6,033 bases of DNA from Stagnihabitans sp038231775. Lineage in GTDB: Bacteria > Pseudomonadota > Alphaproteobacteria > Rhodobacterales > Rhodobacteraceae. The notes under the pieces are model-generated. The model was not told the origin of the DNA. It searched no databases and saw nothing but the letters and a program-made list of their open reading frames with translations. The translations under genes and the position numbers were made by a program. Location of the stretch: the NCBI GenBank assembly GCA_038231775.1, contig JBBRKS010000219.1, positions 1 through 6,033 of the forward strand, in the 5' to 3' direction. Of the stretch, positions 5,575 through 6,033 are shown piece by piece (within the stretch, counting starts at the first letter, position 1; each line of letters begins with the position of its first letter).

Positions 5575-6033
5575 GCTTCTTCTGCCTTTTTGCGCTTGGT
5601 CTTGGGCTTGGCCGCAGCGGGGGCGTCTTTGGCATCGGCCTTGGGTTTGGCCGCAGGTGATTTGCGGGCCGGTTTGGCAGGGGCTGCGGGCGTCGCTGCC
5701 GCAACAGGGGCCGAAGCCGCGGGCGCAGGCGTTGCAGGCTGAGGTGTCGGCACGTAAGTGCCCGCCTCAATCGCCTTCAGCTTTTCGGTCTGTTCGGCCA
5801 GAACTTGGGCGCGCAGGGCCTGCTTGTCGATCAGCGCCTGCGTTGCGGGACCGTGGATGGTGGGTGGCGTGTCGTCACCGTGATCGGCCAGATCATCGGC
5901 CATCTCGTCTGCCAACTCTGCCGCATCGTCGACCACGCCATTGGACGCCAAAGCCGTCGGGGCCAAAGCAGTCGGGGCCAAAGCAGTCGGCGCAGGGGTC
6001 GCGGGCATGGGTGGCGGCGTCAAAGAGCGGGCC
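5571..6033 (-). CDS. tatB: Probable TatB, C-terminal tail (5' partial)
   Basis: The frame is open to the window edge, leaving ~153 residues; the N-terminus, including the expected single membrane helix, lies outside. TatB pairs with TatC to form the twin-arginine signal receptor. The assignment rests mainly on position: directly upstream of tatC with an ATGA overlap. The visible part is a low-complexity tail: a Pro/Ala-rich start with three APTAL repeats, an acidic stretch (VDDAAELADEMADDLADHGDD), a probably helical charged segment (ALIDKQALRAQVLAEQTEKL), an Ala/Pro-rich stretch, and a Lys-rich end (KPKTKRKKAEEA). Such tails are common in alphaproteobacterial TatB but are not diagnostic. A TTG at 6023 and an ATG at 6008 are almost certainly internal, because neither would provide a membrane anchor. 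An unrelated Ala/Pro/Lys-rich protein cannot be excluded. Confidence 0.72.
   Translation of the reverse strand, partial: ARSLTPPPMPATPAPTALAPTALAPTALASNGVVDDAAELADEMADDLADHGDDTPPTIHGPATQALIDKQALRAQVLAEQTEKLKAIEAGTYVPTPQPATPAPAASAPVAAATPAAPAKPARKSPAAKPKADAKDAPAAAKPKTKRKKAEEA
5947..5991 (-). repeat. 15-bp tandem repeat, three units, within tatB
   Basis: Three adjacent 15-base units on the + strand, GCCAAAGCCGTCGGG, GCCAAAGCAGTCGGG and GCCAAAGCAGTCGGC, differ at only two positions. Read on the coding strand they give three consecutive APTAL pentapeptides. The near-identity at DNA level, including third codon positions, points to recent tandem duplication rather than selection for the peptide alone. 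Confidence 0.9.

Noticed and set aside
5147..5770. 207-codon minus-strand frame spanning the tatB-tatC junction
   Set aside because: Arg/Pro/Leu-rich out-of-frame reading of tatB and tatC; both true frames are supported by motifs and by the ATGA junction.

Overview
The window is GC-rich chromosomal DNA with dense, overlapping genes. It looks like an alphaproteobacterium of the Rhodobacterales (Rhodobacter/Roseobacter/Paracoccus type). The grounds are protein resemblance (SurE, Pcm, a LysM/M23 lipoprotein, a DUF815 ATPase and TatC of the form seen in that order) and an intergenic motif I associate with those genomes. The organism call rests on recall, since no search was possible.

Layout. Positions 1-431 (+) hold the C-terminal end of an SbcC-type exonuclease ATPase, cut by the window edge. 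Positions 432-769 contain no convincing gene; the stretch includes a strongly C-rich, G-poor tract and the leader of the next operon. Positions 770-3686 (+) form a three-gene operon, surE - pcm - LysM/M23 lipoprotein (nlpD-like), joined by 4-base ATGA stop/start overlaps. Positions 3687-3886 are a convergent intergenic region with two abutting GC-rich hairpins, a probable dispersed Rhodobacterales intergenic motif, and an AT-rich patch with overlapping inverted repeats. Positions 3887-6033 (-) form a second operon, transcribed toward the first: tatB (5' end outside the window) - tatC - DUF815 AAA ATPase, again joined by 4-base overlaps (ATGA and GTGA).

How the genes fit together. surE-pcm-nlpD is an old gene cluster linked to stationary phase, repair and the cell envelope; in gammaproteobacteria it leads into rpoS, but here it ends at a convergent gene and no sigma factor follows. 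SurE is a nucleotidase, Pcm repairs isoaspartyl damage in proteins, and the lipoprotein probably binds peptidoglycan and regulates an amidase, because its M23 zinc site is degenerate. The opposing operon makes TatB and TatC, the substrate receptor of the twin-arginine translocase, together with a cytoplasmic ATPase of unknown function.

I see no phage, transposon, CRISPR or RNA gene, and no clearly novel system. The most unusual items are a 15-bp minisatellite encoding seven Arg-Ala-Gly-type pentapeptides just before the lipoprotein's signal sequence, a second 15-bp repeat in tatB, the missing metal ligands in the M23 domain, and the coupling of a DUF815 ATPase to tatC.
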